DNA of 27,110 nucleotides from Pseudomonadota bacterium (lineage in GTDB: Bacteria > Pseudomonadota > Alphaproteobacteria > HIMB59 > GCA-002718135). The position numbers were made by a program, and so were the translations under genes. The stretch covers positions 1-27,110 of the forward strand of contig JAQBWI010000003.1 of the NCBI GenBank assembly GCA_027625355.1. The letters are read 5' to 3'. Within the stretch, counting starts at the first letter, position 1. Each line of letters starts with the position of its first letter. Shown one piece after another: positions 8,286-17,598 of the stretch. Below the pieces are notes generated by a model. The model was not told where the DNA came from and made no database searches. It saw only the letters and a program-made list of their open reading frames with translations.

Positions 8286-10088
8286 ATGAATCTTAAACAT
8301 TTCTTAACACTCATTCTTTTTCTTACTTTTTTTAGTTCCGCAACCTTTGCTGAAAAATCGCATGGTATTGCCATGCACGGCAAACCTAAATATGAAGAAG
8401 GTTTTACTCATCTAGATTACGTTAACCCTGAAGCTCCAAAAGGAGGTGTTGTACGCTTTGGTGCATACGGCACATTTGATAATTTAAATAGAGTAGCATT
8501 CAAAGGATCAAAAGCTGCAGGTCTAGGATATGTTAATGACACACTGATGAGAAGAGTATGGGATGAAGCTTTTACTTTATATGGTTTAATTGCAGAGTAT
8601 GCTGATATGCCAGAAGATCGATCATCTATTACATTTTATATAAATCCTAATGCTAAATTTCATGATGGTTCATCGATTACCAGAGAAGATGTATTATTCA
8701 GTTTAGAAACTTTTCAAACAAAAGGTACTCCAAATCAAAAAAAGACTTATGGCAAAATTACCTCGACTGAAATGGTGGGTTCCAATGGAATAAAAATGAA
8801 TTTCGTTAATAATGAAGATAAAGAACTTCCTTTAATTGTTGCGGGATTTCTTCCTATTATTCCAAAAAAATATTATAGCGAAATTGATGTTACTAAAACT
8901 TTTCTAGACATTCCACTTGGAAGTGGCCCATATCAAATTGAAAGTTTAGAACCTGGTCGTCAAATAAAATATCAAAGAGTAAAGAATTATTGGGCAAAAG
9001 ACTTACCAGTTCATAAGGGACAATATAATTTTGATGAAATAATTTATGATTACTACAAAGACTCTAATGTACTTGTAGAAGCTTTTAAGGTTGGTGAGTA
9101 TGATTATCGTCGAGAATACAATGCGAAAAGATGGTTTTTAGAGTATGATTTTGATGCAGTTTCAAATGGTGATGTAGTTTTAAATGAAATGAAAAATGAC
9201 AGGCCTTCAGGGATGAATGCGCTCATCTTTAATTCGCGTAAGGATCTTTTTAGTAATCCAAGAGTAAGATATGCCTTATCGTTTGCCTATGATCATGAGT
9301 GGATAAATAAAATTTTATATAACAATGCATATGTCAGAACTGATAGCTATTTTGATAATTCGCCTTTAGCTTCAACTGGTTTACCGTCTGAAAAAGAATT
9401 ACAATTATTACTGCCTTTTAAAGATCAGTTACCTGCTGAAATATTTACTGCAACATACGCACCACCAAAGACTGATGGAAGTGGTAACCCAAGAGATAAC
9501 CTAAGAATAGCCAAAAAAATATTAGAAGAAGAAGGTTGGTTTGTAAGTGATGGAAAACTTATGAAGGATGGTAAGCATTTTGAATTTGAATTTTTAATTG
9601 TTAGTCCTTCAGTAGAGAGAATAGCATTAGCTTTTCAAAAAACTTTAGAAGTACTTGGTATAACAATGAATGTGCGCACGGTAGATTCTTCTCAGTATCA
9701 AGCACGTTTATTAAATTATGATTTTGATATGATTAAGGCCTCTTGGAATGTTAGTCTCAGCCCAGGTAATGAACAACAGTTTTACTACGGATCTGAGGTA
9801 GGGAAAAAAGAGGGAAGCAAAAACTATGCCGGTGTTGATAGTAAGGTTGTTGATTTTCTAATAGAGCAGTTGGTTGGAGCAAAAACAAGAGAAGAGCTAA
9901 CAACGGCTATACATGCATTGGATAGAGTTCTTTTATGGAACCATTATGTTATCCCTTTATATCATAGTAACACTGATAGGGTTGCTTATTGGAATATGTT
10001 TGAGTTTCCTGAAACAATTCCGCTCTACGGTATTGTCATTGAGTCTTGGTGGATTGATCAAGAAAAAGTAAAAAAACTAAATAGATAG
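8286..10088 (+). CDS. YejA-like peptide ABC transporter substrate-binding protein
   Basis: This is a 600-residue exported solute-binding protein of family 5 (SBP_bac_5). A Sec signal peptide spans residues 1-22, with a probable cut after TFA. The mature start (HGIAMHGKPKYEEGFTHLDY) and the PEAPKGGVVRFGAYGTFDNL segment are typical of the YejA branch, which binds oligopeptides for the YejBEF permease. Length equals E. coli YejA within a few residues. No yejB, yejE or yejF follows, and the next gene is an EamA permease eight bases on. It may therefore serve a permease encoded elsewhere. Peptide specificity is inferred from the family. Confidence 0.87.
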   Translation: MNLKHFLTLILFLTFFSSATFAEKSHGIAMHGKPKYEEGFTHLDYVNPEAPKGGVVRFGAYGTFDNLNRVAFKGSKAAGLGYVNDTLMRRVWDEAFTLYGLIAEYADMPEDRSSITFYINPNAKFHDGSSITREDVLFSLETFQTKGTPNQKKTYGKITSTEMVGSNGIKMNFVNNEDKELPLIVAGFLPIIPKKYYSEIDVTKTFLDIPLGSGPYQIESLEPGRQIKYQRVKNYWAKDLPVHKGQYNFDEIIYDYYKDSNVLVEAFKVGEYDYRREYNAKRWFLEYDFDAVSNGDVVLNEMKNDRPSGMNALIFNSRKDLFSNPRVRYALSFAYDHEWINKILYNNAYVRTDSYFDNSPLASTGLPSEKELQLLLPFKDQLPAEIFTATYAPPKTDGSGNPRDNLRIAKKILEEEGWFVSDGKLMKDGKHFEFEFLIVSPSVERIALAFQKTLEVLGITMNVRTVDSSQYQARLLNYDFDMIKASWNVSLSPGNEQQFYYGSEVGKKEGSKNYAGVDSKVVDFLIEQLVGAKTREELTTAIHALDRVLLWNHYVIPLYHSNTDRVAYWNMFEFPETIPLYGIVIESWWIDQEKVKKLNR

Positions 10089-10095
10089 TTTTTTA

Positions 10096-10986
10096 ATGTC
10101 TCAAACTCGCGCTAATATATTAATGCTCATTGCTGCTTTGATATGGGGGACAGCATTTGTCTCTCAAACAACAGGCATGGGTTCAATTGGCCCTTTTACA
10201 TTTAGTTTCTCACGATTTTTTTTTGCCACGATAACAGTGTTGCCCTTAGCTCTTTATTTTGAAAGAAATAATTTTGCTAAAATTTTTTTTAACTCAAAAT
10301 TATTAATTCTAACAATTGCTACAGGTATTTTTCTTTTTCTAGGTATGGGATTACAGCAATACGCGCTTCAGGTTTCTCAAATTTCTAACGTTGCATTTAT
10401 TACAACATTGTATGTTCCCATTGTAGGAATTATTTCACGCTTTGTTTTTAAATCTCAACTACATTGGATAATTTGGATAGCCATACTGTTATGTGTTTTA
10501 GGTTCCTATTTATTATCATCAAACCAAAGTATCGAGATACAGCAATCAGACTCATTAATATTTATTGCAGCTTTTTGTTTCGCTGTTCATATAATCCTTA
10601 TTGATGTTTTTATGAAACAATTCAACTCACCCTTAACTTATGGAACTATTCAATATTTTATTGTCTTTCTTATTTCTCTTTTTGTTGCTGGAATTTATGA
10701 GAGTCCTACTTTAAAAAATATTTCGATCGAATGGTTTGAAATATTGTACACGGGAGTTCTATCTGCTGGACTAGGATATACATTACAAATAATTGCACAA
10801 CGAAAAGCAAGTCCTGCTCCTGCAGCTATTATTTTATCCATGGAAGGTGTCTTTGCTACAATTGCAGGATGGTTACTTATTAATCAAACTTTAGATTTAG
10901 ATAAATTTCTTGGATGTGTTGCAATTTTTACGGGTGTGATTATAGTACAATTATTACCAATTTTTAAAAAAACACATGACAGATAA
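10096..10986 (+). CDS. EamA/DMT family permease
   Basis: This is a 296-residue inner-membrane protein with ten predicted hydrophobic helices in two homologous halves. The first helix has the DMT start LMLIAALIWGTAFVSQ. The second EamA copy contains TGVLSAGLGYTLQIIAQRKASPAPAAII (split over about residues 219-246) and the final-helix ILSMEGVFATIAGW pattern. It starts seven bases after the yejA-like stop, and its end overlaps the PfkB kinase start by 11 bases, implying coupled translation with that kinase. The substrate is not readable from sequence. The link to a nucleoside kinase makes a nucleoside-related role conceivable. Confidence 0.85.
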   Translation: MSQTRANILMLIAALIWGTAFVSQTTGMGSIGPFTFSFSRFFFATITVLPLALYFERNNFAKIFFNSKLLILTIATGIFLFLGMGLQQYALQVSQISNVAFITTLYVPIVGIISRFVFKSQLHWIIWIAILLCVLGSYLLSSNQSIEIQQSDSLIFIAAFCFAVHIILIDVFMKQFNSPLTYGTIQYFIVFLISLFVAGIYESPTLKNISIEWFEILYTGVLSAGLGYTLQIIAQRKASPAPAAIILSMEGVFATIAGWLLINQTLDLDKFLGCVAIFTGVIIVQLLPIFKKTHDR

Positions 10987-11950
10987 ATTAGACATTGTTG
11001 GCATTGGAAACGCAATGGTAGATGCTATCATCCCCTCAAATAAAGATGAGGTTGAAAAAAATAATTTAAATCGTGACTCAATGAATTTAATCGATGAAGA
11101 ATTAAAAAATTCTCTTCATAATAACTATTCTATTAAAGAAATGGCTGGGGGAGGATCTCTTGGAAATTCGATGTTTGGTATCACTTCTTTTGGCGGAAAT
11201 GGTAGCTTTATTGGTAAAATCAAAAGTGATGAAGTTGGAATATTTCTTCAAAAAGATATGGTGAGAGAAGGGTTGCAATTTCCCCTTGGTTTTACTTCAC
11301 CTGATATTTCAACTGGTTGTTGCACTATTTTTGTTGAAGATGATGGAACGAGAACCATGTGTACTTTTCTAGGAGCAGGAACCTTGATTGGACCTGATGA
11401 TATTCAACCAGCTCATATAACTAATCATAAAATTGCTTATCTAGAAGGATATTTGTGGGATAATCAAAACGCCAAAATGGCAATGAAAAAAATGGTTGAT
11501 ATATGTAAGTCAGATAATCAAAAAATTGCCTTTACTTTATCAGACTTGTTTTGTGTAGATAGACATAGAGAGTCTTTCAAAGAGCTTATAGAAAATAATG
11601 TGGATATTTTATTTGCGAATGAAGATGAAATTAAAGCTCAGTGCGAAACTAATAGTTTTGATAAAGCTGTAGAGTATGCAAAATCATTAAATATGATTGT
11701 TGCTATTACTAGATCTGCTGATGGTTCTGTTATTGTCAACAAGGAAGAGGTCATCGAAATAAATCCTGTACAAGTTTATAGAGTTGTAGACACAACAGGT
11801 GCGGGTGATTTGTACGCCGCTGGTTTTTTATTTGGTATGGCAAAAGAAAAAGATCTTACTACTTGTGGAAACTATGCCTCTGTTGCTGCAGCAGAAATAA
11901 TTTCTCATTATGGCGCAAGACCATTAGTGAAATTGTCTAATCTAATTTAG
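10976..11950 (+). CDS. PfkB-family kinase, probably adenosine kinase
   Basis: This is a 324-residue cytoplasmic ribokinase-family enzyme. The N-terminal strand DIVGIGNAMVD and the GGGSLGNSMFG segment (residues 58-68) form the sugar-binding side. DTTGAGD at residues 272-278 is the anion hole with catalytic D278. The long N-terminal lid and AGGGSLGN are typical of the alphaproteobacterial group annotated as adenosine kinase, rather than fructokinase or ribokinase. The convergent neighbour is adenosine deaminase, which supports a nucleoside substrate. If so, it makes AMP from adenosine. Sugar kinase activity remains the alternative. The last 14 bases overlap the end of add. Confidence 0.75.
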   Translation: MTDKLDIVGIGNAMVDAIIPSNKDEVEKNNLNRDSMNLIDEELKNSLHNNYSIKEMAGGGSLGNSMFGITSFGGNGSFIGKIKSDEVGIFLQKDMVREGLQFPLGFTSPDISTGCCTIFVEDDGTRTMCTFLGAGTLIGPDDIQPAHITNHKIAYLEGYLWDNQNAKMAMKKMVDICKSDNQKIAFTLSDLFCVDRHRESFKELIENNVDILFANEDEIKAQCETNSFDKAVEYAKSLNMIVAITRSADGSVIVNKEEVIEINPVQVYRVVDTTGAGDLYAAGFLFGMAKEKDLTTCGNYASVAAAEIISHYGARPLVKLSNLI

Positions 11951-12917
11951 TTAATATTTTAATTTTTTTATCTTCTTCTAGAAAAGAAGATTTAATAGCA
12001 TTACGAGTCATAGATGCAAGTTCATTTTCAGAAAAACCAATGCCGGCCATCGCTTCGTATTCACCTTGAATTGTTGCATTAAAAAAAGGAGGGTCATCTG
12101 AATTTACAGTTACTCTTACACCCAAATCATGTAACTTTTTAACAGGATGAGTTTTATAATTATCATAAATTTTTGTTGCAATATTACTTGTGGGACAAGT
12201 TTCTAAAACAATATCTTTATCAATAATTTCTTTAACTAAATCTAAATCTTCAATAGAACGAACACCATGGCCCAATCGAGTTGGGTGTAAAAGATGTATA
12301 GCATTACGAATATTTTCTGGCCCATCCCATTCACCAGCATGAACAGTTATGGGATAAGATTCTTGCTTTAACATGTCAAAAGTTTTGGTAAATAAATGTG
12401 GTGGAAAATGTAACTCATCTCCTGCTAAACCAAAGCCTACAAGGGCAGGGTGAGGATTACTAAGTACTTCTTCGGCTGTTACCTGAACTGACTCTGCTCC
12501 TAAATGTCTAATTCCGTTCATCAAATATCTAGAAACAATGCCAAAATCTCTTTCAGCATCTAGCGAAGCTTGATGGACACTATCTAAAAAAGAATGGTAG
12601 GTCATCCCTTTTGCTTTTGCATGCGTTGATGAAACCATCGCTTCTACATAAAGAACGTTATGAGATGCACATTCTTTTAGATATTCATAAGTGAGCTCAT
12701 AATAATCTTCGGGGGTATGAATAACTGAGGTTACAATGTCATATCTTTTGATAAAATCATAAAAATCTTCCCATTGGTAAGCATATTCAGAGCCAAAAAT
12801 ATCAGCAGATAACTTAACTTTATTTCGTTCCGCAAATTTTCTACATAAAGATGGTGTTATAGTTGCCTCAAGATGGACATGAATTTCAGCTTTAGGTATA
12901 TGGAGGGTTGAGTTCAT
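11937..12917 (-). CDS. add: Adenosine deaminase
   Basis: This is a 326-residue zinc hydrolase converting adenosine or deoxyadenosine to inosine or deoxyinosine. The metal and catalytic residues are all present: H13 and H15 (EIHVHLEA), H193 and catalytic E196 (VHAGEW), H217 (RLGHGVRS) and D274-D275 (NSDDPPFF). CPTSN at 241-245 is also conserved. HVHLEA in place of the more usual HxHLDG is a known alphaproteobacterial variant. It is convergent with the PfkB kinase, overlapping 14 bases, and starts 26 bases from the divergent M48 gene. Inosine produced here could feed the purine nucleoside phosphorylase encoded at 20785-21612. Adenine deaminase is an alternative within the same superfamily. Confidence 0.87.
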   Translation of the reverse strand: MNSTLHIPKAEIHVHLEATITPSLCRKFAERNKVKLSADIFGSEYAYQWEDFYDFIKRYDIVTSVIHTPEDYYELTYEYLKECASHNVLYVEAMVSSTHAKAKGMTYHSFLDSVHQASLDAERDFGIVSRYLMNGIRHLGAESVQVTAEEVLSNPHPALVGFGLAGDELHFPPHLFTKTFDMLKQESYPITVHAGEWDGPENIRNAIHLLHPTRLGHGVRSIEDLDLVKEIIDKDIVLETCPTSNIATKIYDNYKTHPVKKLHDLGVRVTVNSDDPPFFNATIQGEYEAMAGIGFSENELASMTRNAIKSSFLEEDKKIKILTKLD

Positions 12918-12943
12918 GGAGTTTTTTTTATATTTAGAAATTA

Positions 12944-13765
12944 ATGTCAGTTTTTAATAACATATCAAGGAGAAAATTTATTTATGGATGCTCATGTGTT
13001 TGTGCTTCATCATTAATTTTACCTTCTTGTACAGAAGTTGCTTTATCCGATCGGCAACAATTAAATATTCTCTCAGATGATTTTTTATATTCAAGAACAT
13101 TTCCTGCGTACAATAATTTTAAATCACAATCAAAACTAATTACGGGTACTTCAGAGTATAATCAAATTGTTGATATTGGATTTAAAATTCGTGATGCAAT
13201 TAATATTTATTATCAAGCTAATTCTCAGGAAGATCCAACTGCAAATTTCCAATGGGAATTTGTTCTTGTTGATGATGATCAAACAAAAAATGCCTGGTGT
13301 ATGCCTGGTGGAAAAATTGCTTTTTATTCTGGAATCTTACCTATTCTTAAAAATGCTGATGGAGTAGCATCTGTCATGGGCCATGAAATAGCTCATGCTG
13401 TAGCAAGACATTCTGCAGAAAGAGCAAGCACTGCTATGGTAACAGATCTAGGAATTATGGCCTTAGAACGACTGGTATTAGGACAAAGACTCCCACAGGC
13501 TGCAGGTTATGTTCGTCAATTTGGACTCGATCTTCCTTTCAACAGAAGACAAGAATCAGAAGCAGATTACCTTGGTTTAATTTTTTCTAGTTTAGCAGGA
13601 TATGATATTAATGAATCTTATAAAGTTTGGGAGCGCATGAAAGAAGATATGGGGGGTTCTGGACCTTCAGAATTTTTTAGCACACACCCATCCCCTGATA
13701 ATCGGATCAAAAACCTAAAAGAATGGATACCAATTGTTTCAAAACAATATCCTGCTATAGGATAG
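12944..13765 (+). CDS. M48 family zinc metalloprotease, exported
   Basis: This 273-residue peptidase has the HEIAH zinc motif at 147-151 and the third ligand in ESEAD (E204), as in LoiP/BepA-type periplasmic M48 proteases. The N-terminus reads SRRKFIYG, then a hydrophobic stretch ending LILPSC29. This could be a Tat-like signal with a lipobox, though proline at -2 is unusual, so lipoprotein status is uncertain. Such enzymes act in outer-membrane protein quality control. The ABC ATPase gene begins four bases after its stop, so they are probably co-transcribed. The start is 26 bases from the divergent add gene. Confidence 0.88.
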   Translation: MSVFNNISRRKFIYGCSCVCASSLILPSCTEVALSDRQQLNILSDDFLYSRTFPAYNNFKSQSKLITGTSEYNQIVDIGFKIRDAINIYYQANSQEDPTANFQWEFVLVDDDQTKNAWCMPGGKIAFYSGILPILKNADGVASVMGHEIAHAVARHSAERASTAMVTDLGIMALERLVLGQRLPQAAGYVRQFGLDLPFNRRQESEADYLGLIFSSLAGYDINESYKVWERMKEDMGGSGPSEFFSTHPSPDNRIKNLKEWIPIVSKQYPAIG

Positions 13766-13769
13766 ATCA

Positions 13770-14819
13770 ATGTTATCAGTAAAAATAAATAAACTAGACC
13801 ATTCCATAGGTAACAAAAAAATTTTAAACAATATTAACTTAGAATTAGAAAAAGATAAAATTGCTTGCATATTAGGTCCTTCAGGATGTGGAAAAACTAC
13901 ATTGCTAAAACTTATTGCAGGTTTGTTTAAAGTGGAAAAAGGAGAAATACTTTTAGATAATGAATTAGTTAGCTCCAATAATATCCATGTAAAAACCGAA
14001 AAAAGAAAAATAGGTTTTTTATTTCAAGATTATGCATTATTCCCTCATCAAACTGTTAAAGAAAATCTGCAATTTGCTATTAGGGATAAGTCTTCATCAC
14101 ATACTATTGAAGAAATATTAGATGTAATTAAACTTACTGATTCCCTCAAAAAATATCCGCATGAGTTAAGTGGAGGTGAGCAACAACGAGTTGCTTTGGC
14201 ACGCTCTATTATAGCAAGACCCAATCTTCTATTATTAGATGAACCGTTTTCTAGTCTTGATTTAAATTTAAAAGAAGAGGTTAGAGATGATACATTGCAC
14301 CTATTACAAAAATCGAACATCTCAGTCTTGGTTGTGACACACGATCCTTTTGAAGCAATGTTTATTTCTAATAAAATTTACATAATGGACAAGAATGGAA
14401 ATATTGTTCAATCAGGTTCCCCTAAAGAATTATACAACTTGCCTAACTCTTCATACGTCGCTAATTTTTTTGGAGAAACAAATAAATTTACCGGAGTTGT
14501 AAAAAATAAAAAAGTTAAAACACCTGTTGGTGAATTTGTTGTAGATGAAAATTTAGAAACTAAAAATGTTAATATTTTTGTAAGACCAGAGGCAGTAAAA
14601 TTAAGCCAAGAGCAAACCCCTGTTAATGGGGTAAAAGGAACTGTGATGGCATCAAAACTTATGGGGAGTTATAGTTTTGTGCATTTATCAGTTTTGAACG
14701 ATGATAATGAAATTATTCATGTGCATAGTCATATGCCTCCAAATTTTTTACCTAATCAATCAAGTGCTGTAGGGATTGAAATAGATAGTCAGCAAACTTT
14801 TATCTTTCCCTCAAATTAA
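13770..14819 (+). CDS. fbpC: ABC transporter ATPase, iron(III)-type (FbpC-like)
   Basis: This is a 349-residue nucleotide-binding subunit. It has Walker A GPSGCGKTT (36-44), the Q-loop Q86, the signature LSGGEQQ (133-139), Walker B LLLLDEP with E158, and the switch H191. A C-terminal TOBE-like region (about 250-349) includes NIFVRPEAVKL. These features are typical of the FbpC/PotA/CysA group. Its stop abuts the stop of the convergent two-domain permease at 14820 with no base between. The iron assignment rests on that neighbour and the FbpA-like gene, since the ATPase itself could serve other oxyanion or polyamine systems. It is transcribed with a M48 protease, which is unusual. Confidence 0.82.
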   Translation: MLSVKINKLDHSIGNKKILNNINLELEKDKIACILGPSGCGKTTLLKLIAGLFKVEKGEILLDNELVSSNNIHVKTEKRKIGFLFQDYALFPHQTVKENLQFAIRDKSSSHTIEEILDVIKLTDSLKKYPHELSGGEQQRVALARSIIARPNLLLLDEPFSSLDLNLKEEVRDDTLHLLQKSNISVLVVTHDPFEAMFISNKIYIMDKNGNIVQSGSPKELYNLPNSSYVANFFGETNKFTGVVKNKKVKTPVGEFVVDENLETKNVNIFVRPEAVKLSQEQTPVNGVKGTVMASKLMGSYSFVHLSVLNDDNEIIHVHSHMPPNFLPNQSSAVGIEIDSQQTFIFPSN

Positions 14820-16415
14820 TTAATTTAAAGAATATTTTTTAATTGTTCTACTTAAGAACACTACAGGACCTAAACCTGCTAAAACAATAATTAAAGCTGC
14901 GAAAGATGATTCTTCTAACATTTCATCAGAAGCATATTGATAAACATAAGTGGCAAGTGTCTCAAAATTAAAAGGCCTTAATAAAAGAGTAATAGGTAAT
15001 TCTTTTAAAATATCCACAAAAACCAATATTCCTCCTACGAGAATATATGTGTAAGTTAAAGGCAATATGATTTTTTTTATTGTTGTTAAAAAACTACGTC
15101 CCATTGTTTTTGAAGCATCAATAAGATTAGGATTTATACGTGTTAAACCTGAACGTATTGATCCATTTCCAATAGCTAAAAAACGAAGAGTATAAGCAAA
15201 TATTAAAACAAGAAACCCCCCGACAAAATAACTTATTTGAAAATAAAAGAGTTCATTTAACCAACCAACAAAAACTACAATGCCTACAGCCAAAATAGTT
15301 CCAGGAAAAGCATATCCGCATGATGCTAAAAAAATTACTGATTTTTGAAAAGTATTAGACTTGTAAGTTGCAACCACTACCATCAAAAAAGATAAAAACA
15401 TAATTGTTAAAGATGCTACAAATGAAATAGAAATACTTGTGATGGTAGTGTCTATTATCTCTCTAAAATTAATAATAGAATAACCTTTGATAACAAAATT
15501 TAACAATACAGAAATAGGTATTAGAAAACCAAGAAAAAGAGGGGCTAAACAAATTACAAAAAATAGTATTTTTTTAATATTAGATACATTTTCTAATTCT
15601 AATGTTTGTTGTCTACTATGTTTCTCATAGAATCTTTGATTTCTCCTTGCAATTAATTCTAATGTTAAAAGAACTACAACAATTAAAAATAATATTGAGG
15701 AAATTTGAGCAGCACCTGATAAACTATTCATTCCAAGCCAAACATTAAAAACTCCCAATGTAAGAGTTTCAATAGCAAAATAATCAACTGTTCCAAAATC
15801 AGAGATTGTCTCCATTAACACTAATGCTAAACCTGCAATAATCGCAGGTCTAGCCAAAGGAAGCGCTACAGAAAAAAAAGGTTTACGCCCATAGATTGCG
15901 GAAGTTTGAAAATAAGAAATTGGAAGAGTTATGAATGATGCACGTGTTAATAAATAAACATAGGGATACAATACTGATGACATAACTAGGATAGCTCCTT
16001 CCATAGACCTTATATTAGGAAACCAATAATCTTGTGAATTTTGCCAGTTAAAAAATTCCCTTAAATATCCTTGAACAGGGCCGGCGTACTCTAAAAGATC
16101 TGTATAAGTATAAGCAATAATATAGGCTGGAACTGCAGCAGGTAATAAAAGTGCCCATTCGAAAAAAGATCTTGCTGGAAACTCATATCGCGATACTAAC
16201 CACGCAGTAGATATACCGAAGAAAAGACTCAAACTACCAACGCCTATCATTAATATTAAAGTATTAAGAAGATATCTTGGTAGGACTGTTGAAAAAAGAT
16301 GTGGCCATAACGATGTGTCTCCCAAAAGAGCAGAATAAAAAATTGCTAGTACAGGTGAAATTATAATTAAAGATATAATACCTACTGGTACTGACCAAAT
16401 ATTCCAATTAGACAT
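14820..16415 (-). CDS. fbpB: Iron(III) ABC transporter permease, two-domain (FbpB-like)
   Basis: This is a 531-residue inner-membrane protein with about twelve helices made of two binding-protein-dependent permease domains. The ATPase-contact EAA-like loops are GRKPFFSVALPLARPAIIAG (about residues 176-195) and MGRSFLTTIKKIILPLTYTY in the second half. The fused double-domain design is characteristic of FbpB/FutB/SfuB ferric-iron permeases. It begins 16 bases after the fbpA-like stop on the same strand, an ordinary binding-protein/permease operon, while the ATPase gene faces it. Thiamine and sulfate permeases share the fold, but the neighbouring FutA-like protein favours iron. Confidence 0.87.
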   Translation of the reverse strand: MSNWNIWSVPVGIISLIIISPVLAIFYSALLGDTSLWPHLFSTVLPRYLLNTLILMIGVGSLSLFFGISTAWLVSRYEFPARSFFEWALLLPAAVPAYIIAYTYTDLLEYAGPVQGYLREFFNWQNSQDYWFPNIRSMEGAILVMSSVLYPYVYLLTRASFITLPISYFQTSAIYGRKPFFSVALPLARPAIIAGLALVLMETISDFGTVDYFAIETLTLGVFNVWLGMNSLSGAAQISSILFLIVVVLLTLELIARRNQRFYEKHSRQQTLELENVSNIKKILFFVICLAPLFLGFLIPISVLLNFVIKGYSIINFREIIDTTITSISISFVASLTIMFLSFLMVVVATYKSNTFQKSVIFLASCGYAFPGTILAVGIVVFVGWLNELFYFQISYFVGGFLVLIFAYTLRFLAIGNGSIRSGLTRINPNLIDASKTMGRSFLTTIKKIILPLTYTYILVGGILVFVDILKELPITLLLRPFNFETLATYVYQYASDEMLEESSFAALIIVLAGLGPVVFLSRTIKKYSLN

Positions 16416-16431
16416 AATGAGCTCTTATAGG

Positions 16432-17454
16432 CTACCAACCAACTCTATCAATAATTTTTTGAGCAGTCGGTGCTAATTCTGCTAGTTGCTCAATAGGAAG
16501 TTTATCTTCTTTAAACTCTCCCCATGAATTAAGTTCCTCAGAAAGTAAGACACTTGAATTAACAGGGTATTCAAAATTCATTGTTGAGTACAACTCTTGT
16601 GCTTTAGGTTGGGTCAAGAACTCTAAGAGAGTTATAGCATTATCTTTATTCTTTGAATATTTTAGGACACCACCACCTGCAACATTTATATGATTTCCTC
16701 TATTTTCTTGATTAGTAAAAACTAAATTAATTGACTTTGCCCATTCTTGTTGTTCAGGGTTTTTTTCATTAAACTTCATTTTACCAAAATAATAAGTATT
16801 CATCACAGCAACATCACAAACACCTTCATGAATTGCTTTTACTTGTGCTCTATCATTTCCCTCTGGTTTTCTTGCCAAGTTTAAAACTAAATTTGATGCC
16901 CACTCTTCTGCTTTTTTTACTCCATTAGCAGCAATAATTGATGCCAATAAAGATCTGTTATAATCATGACTACCTGGTCTTGTGCAAATTTTACCTCTCC
17001 ATTTAGGTTCAGCAAGCTCTTCTATATTCTTAATAGAGTTTAAAGGAACTCTCTCTTTAGATACTGCTAAAATTCTTGCTCTTTTTGATAAAGCAAACCA
17101 CTTATTATTACTATCTTTTAGATGTGCTGGAATATTTTGACTAAGAACATTAGAATTAATTTCAATTAATAAGTCATTTTTAAGAAATTGATTTAGTCTA
17201 GCAATATCAACTGTTAAGATCAAATCTGCAGGTGTATTAGCGCCTTCTGCAATTACGCGTTCTAACAAACCTTTTTTTGCATGCAAAACATTTACTTTAA
17301 TTCCTGTTTTTTTTGTAAATTCTTCAAAAAAAGGGTTAATAAGAATTGGTTGCCTATAAGAATATACGTTTACTTCATTTTTTGCATATAAACTCTCTGA
17401 AAAACAAAATATTAAAATAAAAAAAACTATGAACCTGGTGAATTGATTTTTCAT
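16432..17454 (-). CDS. fbpA: Iron(III)-binding periplasmic protein (FbpA/FutA-like)
   Basis: This is a 340-residue exported solute-binding protein with a Sec signal (residues 1-24, ending ESLYA). The mature start VNVYSYRQPILINPFFEEF, the KTGIKVNV strand and the adjacent tyrosines in NTYYFGKM, a typical ferric-iron ligand position, fit the FutA/FbpA/IdiA family. RGNHINVAGGGVLKYSKN near residue 256 is also characteristic. A GAGAGAG purine run sits just before the ATG on the minus strand. The fbpB-like permease follows by 16 bases. The upstream 226-base region contains several palindromes, one resembling an iron control element, consistent with iron-dependent expression. Confidence 0.9.
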   Translation of the reverse strand: MKNQFTRFIVFFILIFCFSESLYAKNEVNVYSYRQPILINPFFEEFTKKTGIKVNVLHAKKGLLERVIAEGANTPADLILTVDIARLNQFLKNDLLIEINSNVLSQNIPAHLKDSNNKWFALSKRARILAVSKERVPLNSIKNIEELAEPKWRGKICTRPGSHDYNRSLLASIIAANGVKKAEEWASNLVLNLARKPEGNDRAQVKAIHEGVCDVAVMNTYYFGKMKFNEKNPEQQEWAKSINLVFTNQENRGNHINVAGGGVLKYSKNKDNAITLLEFLTQPKAQELYSTMNFEYPVNSSVLLSEELNSWGEFKEDKLPIEQLAELAPTAQKIIDRVGW

Positions 17455-17519
17455 TAAAACTCTCTCATATTTTAAATTACAAAGGTTAATAAGCCATTTC
17501 TTAATTGACCCTCATATTT

Positions 17520-17535
17520 TTGGTAAAATAACCAA
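17520..17535. repeat. Inverted repeat TTGGT-N6-ACCAA upstream of fbpA
   Basis: TTGGT (17520-17524) and ACCAA (17531-17535) are perfect arms around AAAATA. The site lies 66 bases before the fbpA start. Its AATAACC (17527-17533) recurs in the palindrome at 17599-17614, so the same protein might bind both. The motif is short and could be chance. Confidence 0.3.
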
Positions 17536-17598
17536 AGAAATAAATAATCAGATAAAGAATTAAATAAATGATTTAGTTTTTTTGTTATAATTATTCGG

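Noticed and set aside
12933..12949. TTTAGAA half-site before the M48-fbpC genes, resembling half of an iron control element
   Set aside because: Only one half matches and the second half does not. A seven-base A/T-rich word is expected often by chance here.
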